Positions 46,098 through 54,472 of a DNA stretch of 64,000 bases are shown piece after piece. The notes beneath the pieces are model-generated. The model saw only the letters and a program-made list of their open reading frames with translations. It did not search any database and was not told the DNA's origin. Location of the stretch: positions 2,734,501-2,798,500 of the forward strand of contig NZ_CP075175.1 of the NCBI RefSeq assembly GCF_021223605.1. Direction: 5' to 3'. Numbering within the stretch: position 1 is the first letter of the stretch; the number at the start of each line of letters is the position of its first letter. Origin of the DNA: Paenibacillus sp. 481. Lineage in GTDB: Bacteria > Bacillota > Bacilli > Paenibacillales > Paenibacillaceae. The position numbers were made by a program, and so were the translations under genes.

Positions 46098-46298
46098 GAC
46101 TAGAGTGGCATCATTATCTATTATTTCCCTTTGTTCACAAGTTTCTGTGGCATGACACGTGTTACAGACTTCCTTTTGGATATATTCGCTCAAAACTCTG
46201 GGAAGGGGGTGAATCGGCGAATGAGGGAAATGAGCTATGAAACTTCTACACAAAACTCTCAACAAACAAAGGTATTTAGAGGAGGAGAAAAAAAGGTT

Positions 46299-49277
46299 AT
46301 GAAAAAAAGATTAGCATTGTTGCTTTCCGTAGCTATGGCGTTCTCTATGTTCGCAAACGTAGCTTTCGGTGCTGAAGCAGCTAAAACTACAGAAGAAAAA
46401 TTCGAAGCATTGAAAAAAGCAGGTATCGTTAACGGTTTGGATTCCAAAGGTACTCCAGGTCTTGACAAAAACATGACTCGCGCTGCATTCGCGAAAACTG
46501 TTGTTAAGGTATTTGGCTTGAAAGAAGTTACAGGCGTTCATACTTACAAAGACAAAAACTACGGTCCTAACCACTGGGCAGCTCCTTTCGTAGAAGCTGT
46601 AACAGCTGAGAACTTGATGAACGGTAAAGACCCACAGAAGAAATTGTTCGACTTGAACGGTAACATCACAGTTCAAGAAGTAGCAAAAGTAATCGCTGTA
46701 GGTTTGAAACTTGAGCTTCCTAAAGGTTCTGAGAACACAGCATCTGCATGGGCTAAAGACTATGTAGCAGCAGTTGTTAAAGCTGGCGTGTTCCCTGAGA
46801 GCACTAACTGGAAAGCAGTAGCTACACGCGGTCAAGTATTTGACGCTGCTTACGCTGCTTACAACCAACTTCAAGGACCAAAAGTTGATACTTATAAAGT
46901 TCTTGATGGCGGTAAAACTGTTGAGTTCACAATGTCCGATAAAGAAGTTGTAGCTCACAAGTTGGAGAAAGCTCTTGAGTCTAACAAAGAAACAGAAGTT
47001 AAATTCAAAGTTAAATCCGGCAAAGAGTACACTCACAAAGTTACTTACACTGTAACAGCAGCTCAAAAAGTTGAGTCTGTTAAAGCAGAAAACTTGAAAC
47101 AAATCGTAGTTACATTTGACGGTACTGTAGATGTAAAATCTGCAGAAAACAAAGAAAACTACGAAGTAAAAGATAGCAAAGAGATCGAAAAAGTTACTTT
47201 GTCTGCTGACAAAAAAGTAGCTACAATCTTGTTGAAACAAGATGACAAGAGCTCTTTGGTAAACCAAAAAGAAACAGAATTGAAAGTTAAGAACGTTAAG
47301 AACGAAGACAGCTCTAAAACTTTCGATCAAACAATCAAGTTCACACCAATCGATGCTCAAATTCCTACTGTTAAAGAAGTAGTAGGTCTTGGAACAAAAG
47401 CATTCAAGGTTGTTTTCTCTGAGCCGGTTAAACCAGGTAGCGCGCACAGCTCCGCTAACTACAAAGTGGATGGCAAAACTATCGGTGCTCAAGTAAACTT
47501 CGTTTACCCTAACGTTGCAATCGTAATTACGGATGTAGCAGTTGGTGAGCACAAGTTGACTGTAAGCAACATTGAAGACTTCTCTGGTTTGAAAACTGTA
47601 CCTGCTGACACTACATTCACAGTAACTGAAGATACAGCTGCACCGGAAGTTTCTTCTGCAAAAACAAACGACTTGAAAGAAGTTACAATCGAGTTCAACG
47701 AAACAATTCGTTCGATCGACAAAGTTTACTTCAACAACACAAGCAACAGTGGTACTTACAAGATCGAAGATAACAAGTTGAAAGTTACTTTCAGCAACAC
47801 ATTGAGCATGGGCGAAAACAATATCACAATTGAAGGTGTTACAGACTACAGCGGTAACAAAGTTAACCGTGACACTAAAGTAACTCCAACTCTTGATACT
47901 GAGCGTCCAACAGTTCTTAAAGTTGAAGCTAAAACTGATGCGAACGGAAAGCACTACTTCCAAGTAGATTTCAGCGAGAAGCTTAAGAAAGACTCTGCTG
48001 AGAAGAAAGAAAACTACGTTATTAAAAAAGACGGCAAAATTGTAAAGAGTGATGCAGTTAACTCTACAACTGGCCACCCAAGCTTGGCTCCTAAATATGA
48101 GGACGACAAAAAACGTGTAAACGTTTATGTTGGTGCTAAACTTGACAACGGTGACTACACATTGGAAATCTCTAATGTACAAGATGCTGCACACGTAGCT
48201 AACACTATCTTCCCAGTTACGCAAACAGTTAAAGTTAGCGAAACAAACAAAGGTAGCTTGCATGTTTGGAGACAAGCGGTTTCTGATGCAGACCACATCT
48301 ACGTTCAATTCCCACGTAACGTGAGAACTGATGGAGACGGAAGTGCTACTGCAACTCATAAGTATGTCTTGATTGATGGAACAAATCGTGTGACATTGCA
48401 CAAAGATGCTAAAGTAACTCTTCAAAACTCTAGCACTGTTCGCATCGAAGCTCCTAAAGATTCCTTGTTGAACAAAGATGGATCATTCAAGTTCACAGCA
48501 CTTGAAGTTCGTGGCGTATCTGACTTTGAAGACAAATACTTTGCTAATGATGCTGGATACACAATGGTAGTTGCGGGAAGCGACATTACTGATTCTGTTG
48601 TTGCTTTGAAAGAAGAGCCAAAAGCAACTTCTAAAGAAGAAGTTAAATTGGTATTCAAAGGTCAATTGGGTAACATCAACCACAGAGACTTTGAAGTTAA
48701 AGTAGGAAGCGACACATACGTTCCTAACAACGCTCGTTTGGTAGACGGTAACACAGTTTACTTGCAATTCACTACAAGCGAAAACAAATTGCCTACAGGC
48801 CTTGTGAACGCTACTGTGGTAACTACTAATTCTATCTCCTCTTACGATGTATTTGGAAATAAAATTGGTGCTTTCAACAAGCAAATCGTTGATGAAGTAC
48901 AACCAGAACAAAAAGGTTTGGCAGTTAAGTCTGTATCTGCTACAACTTATGAGTTCTACATCACTACAACTGAGGACATTGAAATAGTTTCTTCTGTTGG
49001 CGAAGCTACTCTTAAGCAATTGTTCACTGTTAACGCAGACACTGTTAAAGGTACTGGCGAAAAAGCAGAAGTTACAAAAGTTGAAGCAGGCACAACAGCT
49101 AATGAAATTAAAATTACAGTAGTACTTCCTGCTGCAATTAAAGCAGACGCTCAAATTAACATTAAATTTGAGGGTACTGGTGGTATCGAAGCAATCGTTG
49201 ACAAAGCTGCTAAGAAGAATAAGCTCAAAAACTTCGGAATTTCTTCTTACTTCAACAACATCAACGTTAAGAACTAA
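46299..49277 (+). CDS. Probable major S-layer protein with N-terminal SLH domains
   Basis: 992 residues. Signal peptide MKKRLALLLSVAMAFSMFANVAFG (AEA cleavage site about 24-27), three SLH domains at about 30-200 with the TRAE-type motifs TRAA, TVQE and TRGQ, then Ig-like and SbsA-like repeats. Codon use is strongly biased (AAA, GAA, GTT, ACT), which is typical of a very abundant protein and unlike neighbouring genes. GGAGGAG (46281-46287) is 11 nt before ATG 46299; a second in-frame ATG at 46221 has its own ribosome site (see findings). P. alvei SpaA is the nearest known type: SLH at the N-terminus and a similar size. The protein is expected to form the 2-D lattice on SCWP. The name rests on these features, not on a search. 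Confidence 0.88.
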   Translation: MKKRLALLLSVAMAFSMFANVAFGAEAAKTTEEKFEALKKAGIVNGLDSKGTPGLDKNMTRAAFAKTVVKVFGLKEVTGVHTYKDKNYGPNHWAAPFVEAVTAENLMNGKDPQKKLFDLNGNITVQEVAKVIAVGLKLELPKGSENTASAWAKDYVAAVVKAGVFPESTNWKAVATRGQVFDAAYAAYNQLQGPKVDTYKVLDGGKTVEFTMSDKEVVAHKLEKALESNKETEVKFKVKSGKEYTHKVTYTVTAAQKVESVKAENLKQIVVTFDGTVDVKSAENKENYEVKDSKEIEKVTLSADKKVATILLKQDDKSSLVNQKETELKVKNVKNEDSSKTFDQTIKFTPIDAQIPTVKEVVGLGTKAFKVVFSEPVKPGSAHSSANYKVDGKTIGAQVNFVYPNVAIVITDVAVGEHKLTVSNIEDFSGLKTVPADTTFTVTEDTAAPEVSSAKTNDLKEVTIEFNETIRSIDKVYFNNTSNSGTYKIEDNKLKVTFSNTLSMGENNITIEGVTDYSGNKVNRDTKVTPTLDTERPTVLKVEAKTDANGKHYFQVDFSEKLKKDSAEKKENYVIKKDGKIVKSDAVNSTTGHPSLAPKYEDDKKRVNVYVGAKLDNGDYTLEISNVQDAAHVANTIFPVTQTVKVSETNKGSLHVWRQAVSDADHIYVQFPRNVRTDGDGSATATHKYVLIDGTNRVTLHKDAKVTLQNSSTVRIEAPKDSLLNKDGSFKFTALEVRGVSDFEDKYFANDAGYTMVVAGSDITDSVVALKEEPKATSKEEVKLVFKGQLGNINHRDFEVKVGSDTYVPNNARLVDGNTVYLQFTTSENKLPTGLVNATVVTTNSISSYDVFGNKIGAFNKQIVDEVQPEQKGLAVKSVSATTYEFYITTTEDIEIVSSVGEATLKQLFTVNADTVKGTGEKAEVTKVEAGTTANEIKITVVLPAAIKADAQINIKFEGTGGIEAIVDKAAKKNKLKNFGISSYFNNINVKN

Positions 49278-49296
49278 TTTGAATAAAATTTTTTCT

Positions 49297-49330
49297 AAAA
49301 GAGCAGCCATAATGGCTGCTCTTTTCTTTT
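49297..49330 (+). terminator. Terminator of the S-layer gene
   Basis: AAAAGAGCAGCC (49297-49308) pairs with GGCTGCTCTTTT (49314-49325) as a perfect 12-bp stem over a 5-nt loop, followed by CTTTT. Confidence 0.93.
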
Positions 49331-49440
49331 ATATATGACAAAACTTTAACCACCTCAAATCCTCTGAAACCGAAACTTTAACTAAGGCTACTGCGTTTAT
49401 AATATATAAGGCAAAATTCGCATTCTAGGAGGATATACCA

Positions 49441-52008
49441 TTGAAAAGAACCAACGCACTAGCTTCATTCTTAGCTGTCGCTTTAATTATGGGGCAAGCT
49501 AATTGGGCTATAGCTGCTCCTGCAACTAAACCGGCACCCAAAAAGCCGACTACTAAAACTTCACAACCTGTCGTACATACGTTAGATAAATTAAATCCAG
49601 TAAAGTTAACAGCAAAAAGCTTTGTTAAGCTGTCGGATGTAAACTTACTTACTCAAGATAACAATAATATTCTTGCCTATACTTTGACCTACTATAACCA
49701 AGACAGTAAAATTATTAATTTAAATGACTATTGGACAAAAGTAAGATCAAAGAGTGGCACTGAATACTCAGTTACCCAGTCCACTAATGACAAAGATAAA
49801 GTTCGCGTTGCACCACAATCGACACTTAGTGTAACTTATCATGCCAAGGTCGGCAGTAATATTAAAATAAGCGATTTAGAATTTTTGATATTTAAGTGGG
49901 ATTTTAGCAGTTCAAATTGGATGAAAACACTAGGTAAGTACACAATCCCAGCTACTTTCAGTACTTCAACACCAATTAACCAAACAAGAAAATTCCGTTT
50001 GAATGATACTCCTGTATACGCTAAGGTTGAGCAAATGTTTGTGTTCCCAGCGGATAATTACAATCATGTAAACGTAAACCTTAATCTAGAAAATATAGGC
50101 TCTAAAGTATTGGAGAACCCTAAAATAAAATTGTCTATTCGAGCAAATAATGGGGCAAATTATCCTTTAGTGCAGGACGAGTCAGAATATAAAATTCAAC
50201 CAAGAGATAAAAAGAAGTTATCTCTAATGACTAAAATTCCATCAAGAGTAAAGCTGGACAAATTGGAACTTCAAATTGTTCAAGAAGACGAAACATCAAA
50301 GATTAACTATGCAATTGCAACTATGCAGTTACCAAAGTCCAATTCTAAGGATTTAGTAACTCCAAAGTACAAAGAGAAAACAGTGACTGTCAAAGACACT
50401 AAAATATTGACGAAAATTCAAACGGCTTGGGTAACACCAACTTTTGAAAACAAAGATATTTCAATTACGTTTGATATTCAAAATCTCGGCACTAAGCCAT
50501 TGAAACTACCTAAGTATGAGTTTACAATGCATGCAGATAGCGGTGCTATTTTCCCAATTTCAAATAAAACGTTGGAAAATGTAACACTGAAGCCTAAAGA
50601 AACAAAATCGTTTAAGCTGAATGTTAGCATTCCATCTGATGCCGGTTCTGATAAATTAAAGCTTCATATGAATATGCCATCTGCTAGCGGCTCTGGTGTG
50701 TCTACAGCTTCCACAGGAGGACAAGCAAATAGTGGTGCGGGCACATCTGGTACAAGTTCGAGTGCGGACACAACGTTTGCCTATCCAGTAGCAATTTATG
50801 AAGTTCCGGAACTTATTTCAATCCATAACGCTATTGGTGAAGAGTTCAGAGTTGCTAACAGTAAAGGTTCCTTCTGGGTATCGTTAGCTTCCATTCAACG
50901 TCTTCCTTGGACAGATGGAGATATTGTATCTGCTAAGCTTACGATTAAAAATAAAGAGTTTAAATCAGTTGAAATTCCTAAGTTGGAAGGTATGTTCAAG
51001 GTCGATTCTGCTAAATCTACTGGAGACACCAAACTGGTGCAAAGTGATGGCTCAATGATTGTTCCTCCACAAAGTGAAGTGGATGTTTACATCGTTACTA
51101 AAGTACCAACTTATTTTGATATTTCGCAGTTGCAAATTGCACTTATGGAGAAGCTTGGCGAAGAAGCAAGCGAGTTGATTCAATTCACTAACTTAGGAAG
51201 CCTTAAAGATTTGGATAAGGTTAAATTTAATACATTTTATGATTTGAAGACAGCAGGCCGTAATGCAGAAATAACAGCTAGAAAAACACTTGTTTATCCA
51301 GGCACATCGGCCAAAATGGTTGTTACTGATTTGGTTATGAAAAACAAAGAAAAACGTCCGGCCAATCTATCACAAATTGTTGCTTACTACAGATCAAAGG
51401 ACGGCGAGTTGTTTAAGGCAGATACAATTCAAGTCAAATCGCCTACAACTCCTGAAGGGAAAAATATTGTAACGGTTTCCGCAAGTATTCCAGACAAAGT
51501 GTACTTGTCTGATATGGAACTTATCATTGGTGAAGGTATTACGGATGGTAAATTTACAGCACCTGGAACAGAAGCGAATGGATACGTAAATGCTGTTGCT
51601 TTAGGTTTAGATATGGAGTTACCTGGATTCGTGAAATCCATGGAAAAAATAGAGATGTTCCCTTATACATTAGCTATGCATGGCGTTAAGGCAACTACAT
51701 CTGGTGGCTCGTTGAACCTTGAGTTTGATTACCACCTTGACCGTGATCTGACTTATAACATGGGTGAATATCAACATAAAGTCATACTTGAACTTATGGA
51801 TTCGAGCGGCCGTACTTTTACGCATGAACTTAAACTTGGAGATGGATTAAAGGAAGGTAAGAACAAACATTTCACTCATAGTTTCTCGGATAGTTTCTTT
51901 GAGAAAGTGAAAAGTGGACATTTACAATTAAATGTATATGACCAATTCAAAGATCATAAGTTGAAGTTGGCTTCACAAGGTATTACTTATACAACGAAAG
52001 TAAATTAA
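49441..52008 (+). CDS. Unrecognised 855-residue exported protein with six related beta-rich units
   Basis: I do not recognise a named family. Signal peptide at 1-26 (MKRTNALASFLAVALIMGQA...AIAA), then a Pro/Lys/Thr linker to about 45. Six units follow, near residues 60-180, 193-300, 320-430, 477-590, 607-715 and 733-855. Each starts with a strand such as VWVTPTFENKDI and contains a 'DKVRVxPQSxLSVTYHAKV' or 'LKPKETKSFKLNVSIPSD' type turn-strand, and ends with a hydrophobic DLELxI strand; the arrangement resembles FxLYD/DUF4352-type beta sandwiches. No SLH, LPXTG or transmembrane anchor. A Ser/Gly/Thr-rich linker lies near 425-445. TTG 49441 follows TAGGAGGAT. TATAAT at 49398-49403 may be its -10. 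Position right after the S-layer gene suggests a surface role. Confidence 0.72.
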   Translation: MKRTNALASFLAVALIMGQANWAIAAPATKPAPKKPTTKTSQPVVHTLDKLNPVKLTAKSFVKLSDVNLLTQDNNNILAYTLTYYNQDSKIINLNDYWTKVRSKSGTEYSVTQSTNDKDKVRVAPQSTLSVTYHAKVGSNIKISDLEFLIFKWDFSSSNWMKTLGKYTIPATFSTSTPINQTRKFRLNDTPVYAKVEQMFVFPADNYNHVNVNLNLENIGSKVLENPKIKLSIRANNGANYPLVQDESEYKIQPRDKKKLSLMTKIPSRVKLDKLELQIVQEDETSKINYAIATMQLPKSNSKDLVTPKYKEKTVTVKDTKILTKIQTAWVTPTFENKDISITFDIQNLGTKPLKLPKYEFTMHADSGAIFPISNKTLENVTLKPKETKSFKLNVSIPSDAGSDKLKLHMNMPSASGSGVSTASTGGQANSGAGTSGTSSSADTTFAYPVAIYEVPELISIHNAIGEEFRVANSKGSFWVSLASIQRLPWTDGDIVSAKLTIKNKEFKSVEIPKLEGMFKVDSAKSTGDTKLVQSDGSMIVPPQSEVDVYIVTKVPTYFDISQLQIALMEKLGEEASELIQFTNLGSLKDLDKVKFNTFYDLKTAGRNAEITARKTLVYPGTSAKMVVTDLVMKNKEKRPANLSQIVAYYRSKDGELFKADTIQVKSPTTPEGKNIVTVSASIPDKVYLSDMELIIGEGITDGKFTAPGTEANGYVNAVALGLDMELPGFVKSMEKIEMFPYTLAMHGVKATTSGGSLNLEFDYHLDRDLTYNMGEYQHKVILELMDSSGRTFTHELKLGDGLKEGKNKHFTHSFSDSFFEKVKSGHLQLNVYDQFKDHKLKLASQGITYTTKVN

Positions 52009-52032
52009 TACTTCAATTTTAATCGATTGATT

Positions 52033-52064
52033 GGAAATCCCCTCTATATAATGAGGGGATTTCC
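52033..52064 (+). terminator. Terminator after the six-unit protein
   Basis: GGAAATCCCCTC (52033-52044) pairs perfectly with GAGGGGATTTCC (52053-52064), 12 bp, 8-nt loop. The T tract is short (CTTATA), so termination may be partial. Confidence 0.75.
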
Positions 52065-52096
52065 CTTATACCCCACCTTTCAAGGAGGTTTATGAC

Positions 52097-52594
52097 ATGA
52101 AGAAGGTATGGAAAGTAACGATGGCCGCCGGACTGCTGCTCGGCGGAATCGGGATAGGTTCTGTGTTTGGTGTAGCGGCGAGCGAAGCGGAGCCAGGGAC
52201 CGCTCAGGACCCGCTAGCAACGAAAAGCTATGTGGACGAGCAGGTCAAGGCACTAGTTCAGGCGGAACTCGCTGCTAACGGCAGTGGTGCCAATATTGAT
52301 CGGGGAGCTGCGAACAGCTTAGAAGTCGTAGATGTGAAAAAGGGAGAGAAGCTTGTTGCTAAGGCGGGCACGGAAGTCATTGTGCGGAACGGGAAAGCAC
52401 TTATTACGAGCACAGACGGCAATGGCGTTCCCGATTTAACGGACGGTAAAGATCTCAAAAATGGTCAAAGTGTACCGACGAATCATTTGTTGTCGTTTCC
52501 ACGGGATGGTCGTGGCGTAATGCCAGACCCAGGTCAGGCAAATGGTCTTATTTTAACGGTGCGTGGTGGGTATGAGTTAGTAAGCGTTAAATGA
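52097..52594 (+). CDS. Small exported protein of unknown function
   Basis: 165 residues. Signal peptide MKKVWKVTMAAGLLLGGIGIGSVFGVAASE (about 1-29), then a hydrophilic domain with an ATKSYVDEQVKALVQAEL helix (about 42-59) and a C-terminal segment with GNGVPDLTDG and PRDGRGVMPD. I do not recognise the family, and no anchor is seen. AAGGAGGTT precedes ATG 52097. Base composition is richer in GC than the preceding gene. Confidence 0.72.
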   Translation: MKKVWKVTMAAGLLLGGIGIGSVFGVAASEAEPGTAQDPLATKSYVDEQVKALVQAELAANGSGANIDRGAANSLEVVDVKKGEKLVAKAGTEVIVRNGKALITSTDGNGVPDLTDGKDLKNGQSVPTNHLLSFPRDGRGVMPDPGQANGLILTVRGGYELVSVK

Positions 52595-52714
52595 TAAAGA
52601 GGTTCAAGTTTCCAAGCCGTGCAATATTTCCTGAGGGTTAGATGGGTTACAGTGAGACAAACTACGGGTAGAAATCATTTGAACCAATTATGTACCTTCA
52701 AGGAGGTTCTACCC

Positions 52715-52981
52715 ATGAGCAGCAAAAAAACGTTAGTTCCTGCAAGCAAAAGCGCATTATATCGCATGAAATACGAAATTGCAGCTGAATTTGGTTTACC
52801 TGTAGCGCACCATGGCGCGCATGTCGGTTTTCATACTGAATTTGCTTCAGAATTAGGCAGTATACCCGAGCAACAAGGCTACTCCCATAACAATTGGGGC
52901 AACCTTACAAGCCGTGATGCTGGCTCTGTAGGTGGGGAAATAACAAAGCGACTTATAAGACAGGCCTTGGGGGAAAAATAG
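52715..52981 (+). CDS. Alpha/beta-type small acid-soluble spore protein
   Basis: 88-residue forespore DNA-binding protein. ALYRMKYEIAAEFG near the N-terminus and the C-terminal NLTSRDAGSVGGEITKRLI are family signatures. The spore protease GPR normally cuts at a motif like EIASEFG or TEFASE. Here the N-terminal site reads EIAAEFG and a second TEFASELG site is present at about residue 41. AAGGAGGTT precedes ATG 52715; an in-frame upstream start at 52619 has no ribosome site. Confidence 0.92.
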   Translation: MSSKKTLVPASKSALYRMKYEIAAEFGLPVAHHGAHVGFHTEFASELGSIPEQQGYSHNNWGNLTSRDAGSVGGEITKRLIRQALGEK

Positions 52982-53005
52982 GAAGTAAAACTTTGATATC
53001 ATTCA

Positions 53006-53034
53006 TTGACAGGACCCGACAAATGAAGTAATAT
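53006..53034 (+). promoter_or_regulatory. Sigma-A promoter of metK
   Basis: TTGACA (53006-53011), 17 bp, TAATAT (53029-53034), leaving a leader of about 100 nt. Confidence 0.65.
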
Positions 53035-53057
53035 GATTTCTCGAAGGCTGGTATAAC

Positions 53058-53087
53058 AACCTTTTCCACTAGGAAAAGGTTCGTTTT
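53058..53087 (+). promoter_or_regulatory. Leader hairpin of metK (possible attenuator)
   Basis: AACCTTTTCC (53058-53067) pairs perfectly with GGAAAAGGTT (53072-53081) over ACTA, followed by CGTTTT. A second short stem (GGCT/AGCC and CTC/GAG) lies at 53095-53113 just before the ribosome site. No SAM-I riboswitch signature is seen. Confidence 0.5.
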
Positions 53088-53141
53088 ATGTTTAGGCTGC
53101 TCTCGGGAGAGCCATATTAAGGTTTGGGGAGGCTGAGTCCT

Positions 53142-54344
53142 ATGTCATTGAAAGGACGCCACTTGTTCACATCCGAGTCTGTTACGGAAGGACATCCGGA
53201 TAAAATTTGCGACCAAATTTCGGACGCGGTGTTGGACGCCTTTTTGGCTAATGACCCTAATGCTCGGGTCGCGTGTGAAGTTTCCGTTGCAACGGGTTTA
53301 GTACTTGTTATCGGGGAAATTAGCACGAAAGCAGATTACGTGGATATTCCATCCATCGTTCGCAATACTATTAAAGATATTGGTTATACGCGAGCAAAAT
53401 ACGGTTTTGACTACAATACCTGTGCGGTGTTGACGTCCCTGAACGAACAATCTCCTGACATTGCTCAAGGGGTTAACGCAGGAATCGAAACACGTACAGA
53501 AGAAGATATGAAGCAAGAAACGGAGAACATCGGTGCTGGTGACCAAGGTCTAATGTTCGGCTTTGCAACGAATGAAACGCCTGAACTGATGCCTTTGCCA
53601 ATTGCATTGTCGCACCGTATTGCACGTCGATTGTCTGAAGTACGTAAGAATGGCTCATTGCCTTACCTTCGTCCTGACGGCAAAACACAAGTTACGATTG
53701 AATATGTAGACGGCAAGCCTGTACGCGTTGATACGATCGTCGTTTCGACACAACACGCTGAAGAGGCAACGTTGGAACAAATTCAACGTGACATCAGAGA
53801 GCAAGTTATTGCTCCGGTCGTTCCACAAGAATGGTTGGACGATCAGACAAAATACTACATCAACCCAACAGGCCGTTTTGTTATCGGTGGCCCACAAGGT
53901 GATGCTGGTCTTACAGGCCGCAAAATTATCGTCGACACGTATGGCGGCTACGCTCGCCATGGCGGCGGTGCATTTTCCGGTAAGGATCCGACAAAAGTTG
54001 ACCGTTCTGCAGCATATGCAGCACGCTATGTAGCTAAGAACATCGTAGCTGCGGGCTTGGCTGACAAATGCGAAATCCAATTAGCTTATGCAATTGGTGT
54101 AGCTACTCCTGTATCTATTAACGTTGATACTTACGGTACTGGTAAAGTCAGCGAAGAGTTGTTGGTTGAACTTATTCAAAATAATTTCGACTTGCGTCCA
54201 GCAGGCATTATTAAAATGCTTGATCTGCGTCGTCCGCTTTATAAGCAAACAGCTGCTTACGGCCACTTTGGACGTACTGACCTGGATCTTCCATGGGAAC
54301 GTACAGATAAAGCGGAAGCGTTGCTTGCACAATCGAAAGCATAA
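53142..54344 (+). CDS. metK: S-adenosylmethionine synthetase
   Basis: Makes SAM from ATP and methionine in the cytosol. 400 residues with the ATP-binding GHPDKICDQ near the N-terminus, the [10 protein letters not shown] hexapeptide region and the P-loop-like [22 protein letters not shown] signature. ATG 53142 is preferred to the ATG at 53124 because GGGGAGGC (53126-53133) is at good spacing and the start [17 protein letters not shown] is standard. Nothing unusual in the protein. A hairpin-bearing leader precedes it and a strong terminator follows. Confidence 0.97.
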   Translation: MSLKGRHLFTSESVTEGHPDKICDQISDAVLDAFLANDPNARVACEVSVATGLVLVIGEISTKADYVDIPSIVRNTIKDIGYTRAKYGFDYNTCAVLTSLNEQSPDIAQGVNAGIETRTEEDMKQETENIGAGDQGLMFGFATNETPELMPLPIALSHRIARRLSEVRKNGSLPYLRPDGKTQVTIEYVDGKPVRVDTIVVSTQHAEEATLEQIQRDIREQVIAPVVPQEWLDDQTKYYINPTGRFVIGGPQGDAGLTGRKIIVDTYGGYARHGGGAFSGKDPTKVDRSAAYAARYVAKNIVAAGLADKCEIQLAYAIGVATPVSINVDTYGTGKVSEELLVELIQNNFDLRPAGIIKMLDLRRPLYKQTAAYGHFGRTDLDLPWERTDKAEALLAQSKA

Positions 54345-54356
54345 GCTAACGGTTAA

Positions 54357-54399
54357 AATGACCTTCTTCCTAATTATTAGGGAGAGGGTTATTTTTTTT
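54357..54399 (+). terminator. Terminator of metK
   Basis: AATGACCTTCTTCCTAAT (54357-54374) pairs with ATTAGGGAGAGGGTTATT (54376-54393) through several G-T pairs, followed by a run of T to 54399. Confidence 0.9.
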
Positions 54400-54407
54400 G
54401 CTAAACT

Positions 54408-54436
54408 TTTACGCTATATTTGCCGAAAAATATAAT
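54408..54436 (+). promoter_or_regulatory. Promoter of the 1366-residue SLH protein
   Basis: TTTACG (54408-54413), 17 bp, TATAAT (54431-54436), about 37 nt before the start codon. It matches the proximal S-layer promoter at 46069 in both hexamers and in the CT following the -35. Confidence 0.65.
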
Positions 54437-54472
54437 ACAACTGTCTTTTTTCGGAGTGAAAGGAGTTTGAAT

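Noticed and set aside
46311..48425. A 704-codon open frame on the minus strand across the S-layer gene
   Set aside because: It is a by-product of the strong codon bias of the + strand gene; its translation is rich in Cys, Phe and Ser with no domain pattern and no ribosome site.
53088..53120. Ten-codon leader peptide (MFRLLSGEPY) before metK
   Set aside because: Ribosome site is poor and the peptide contains no run of methionine or other regulatory codon; it overlaps the second hairpin by chance.
53035..53141. SAM-I riboswitch before metK
   Set aside because: The leader is only about 100 nt and I could not find the conserved multi-helix core; only two simple hairpins are visible.
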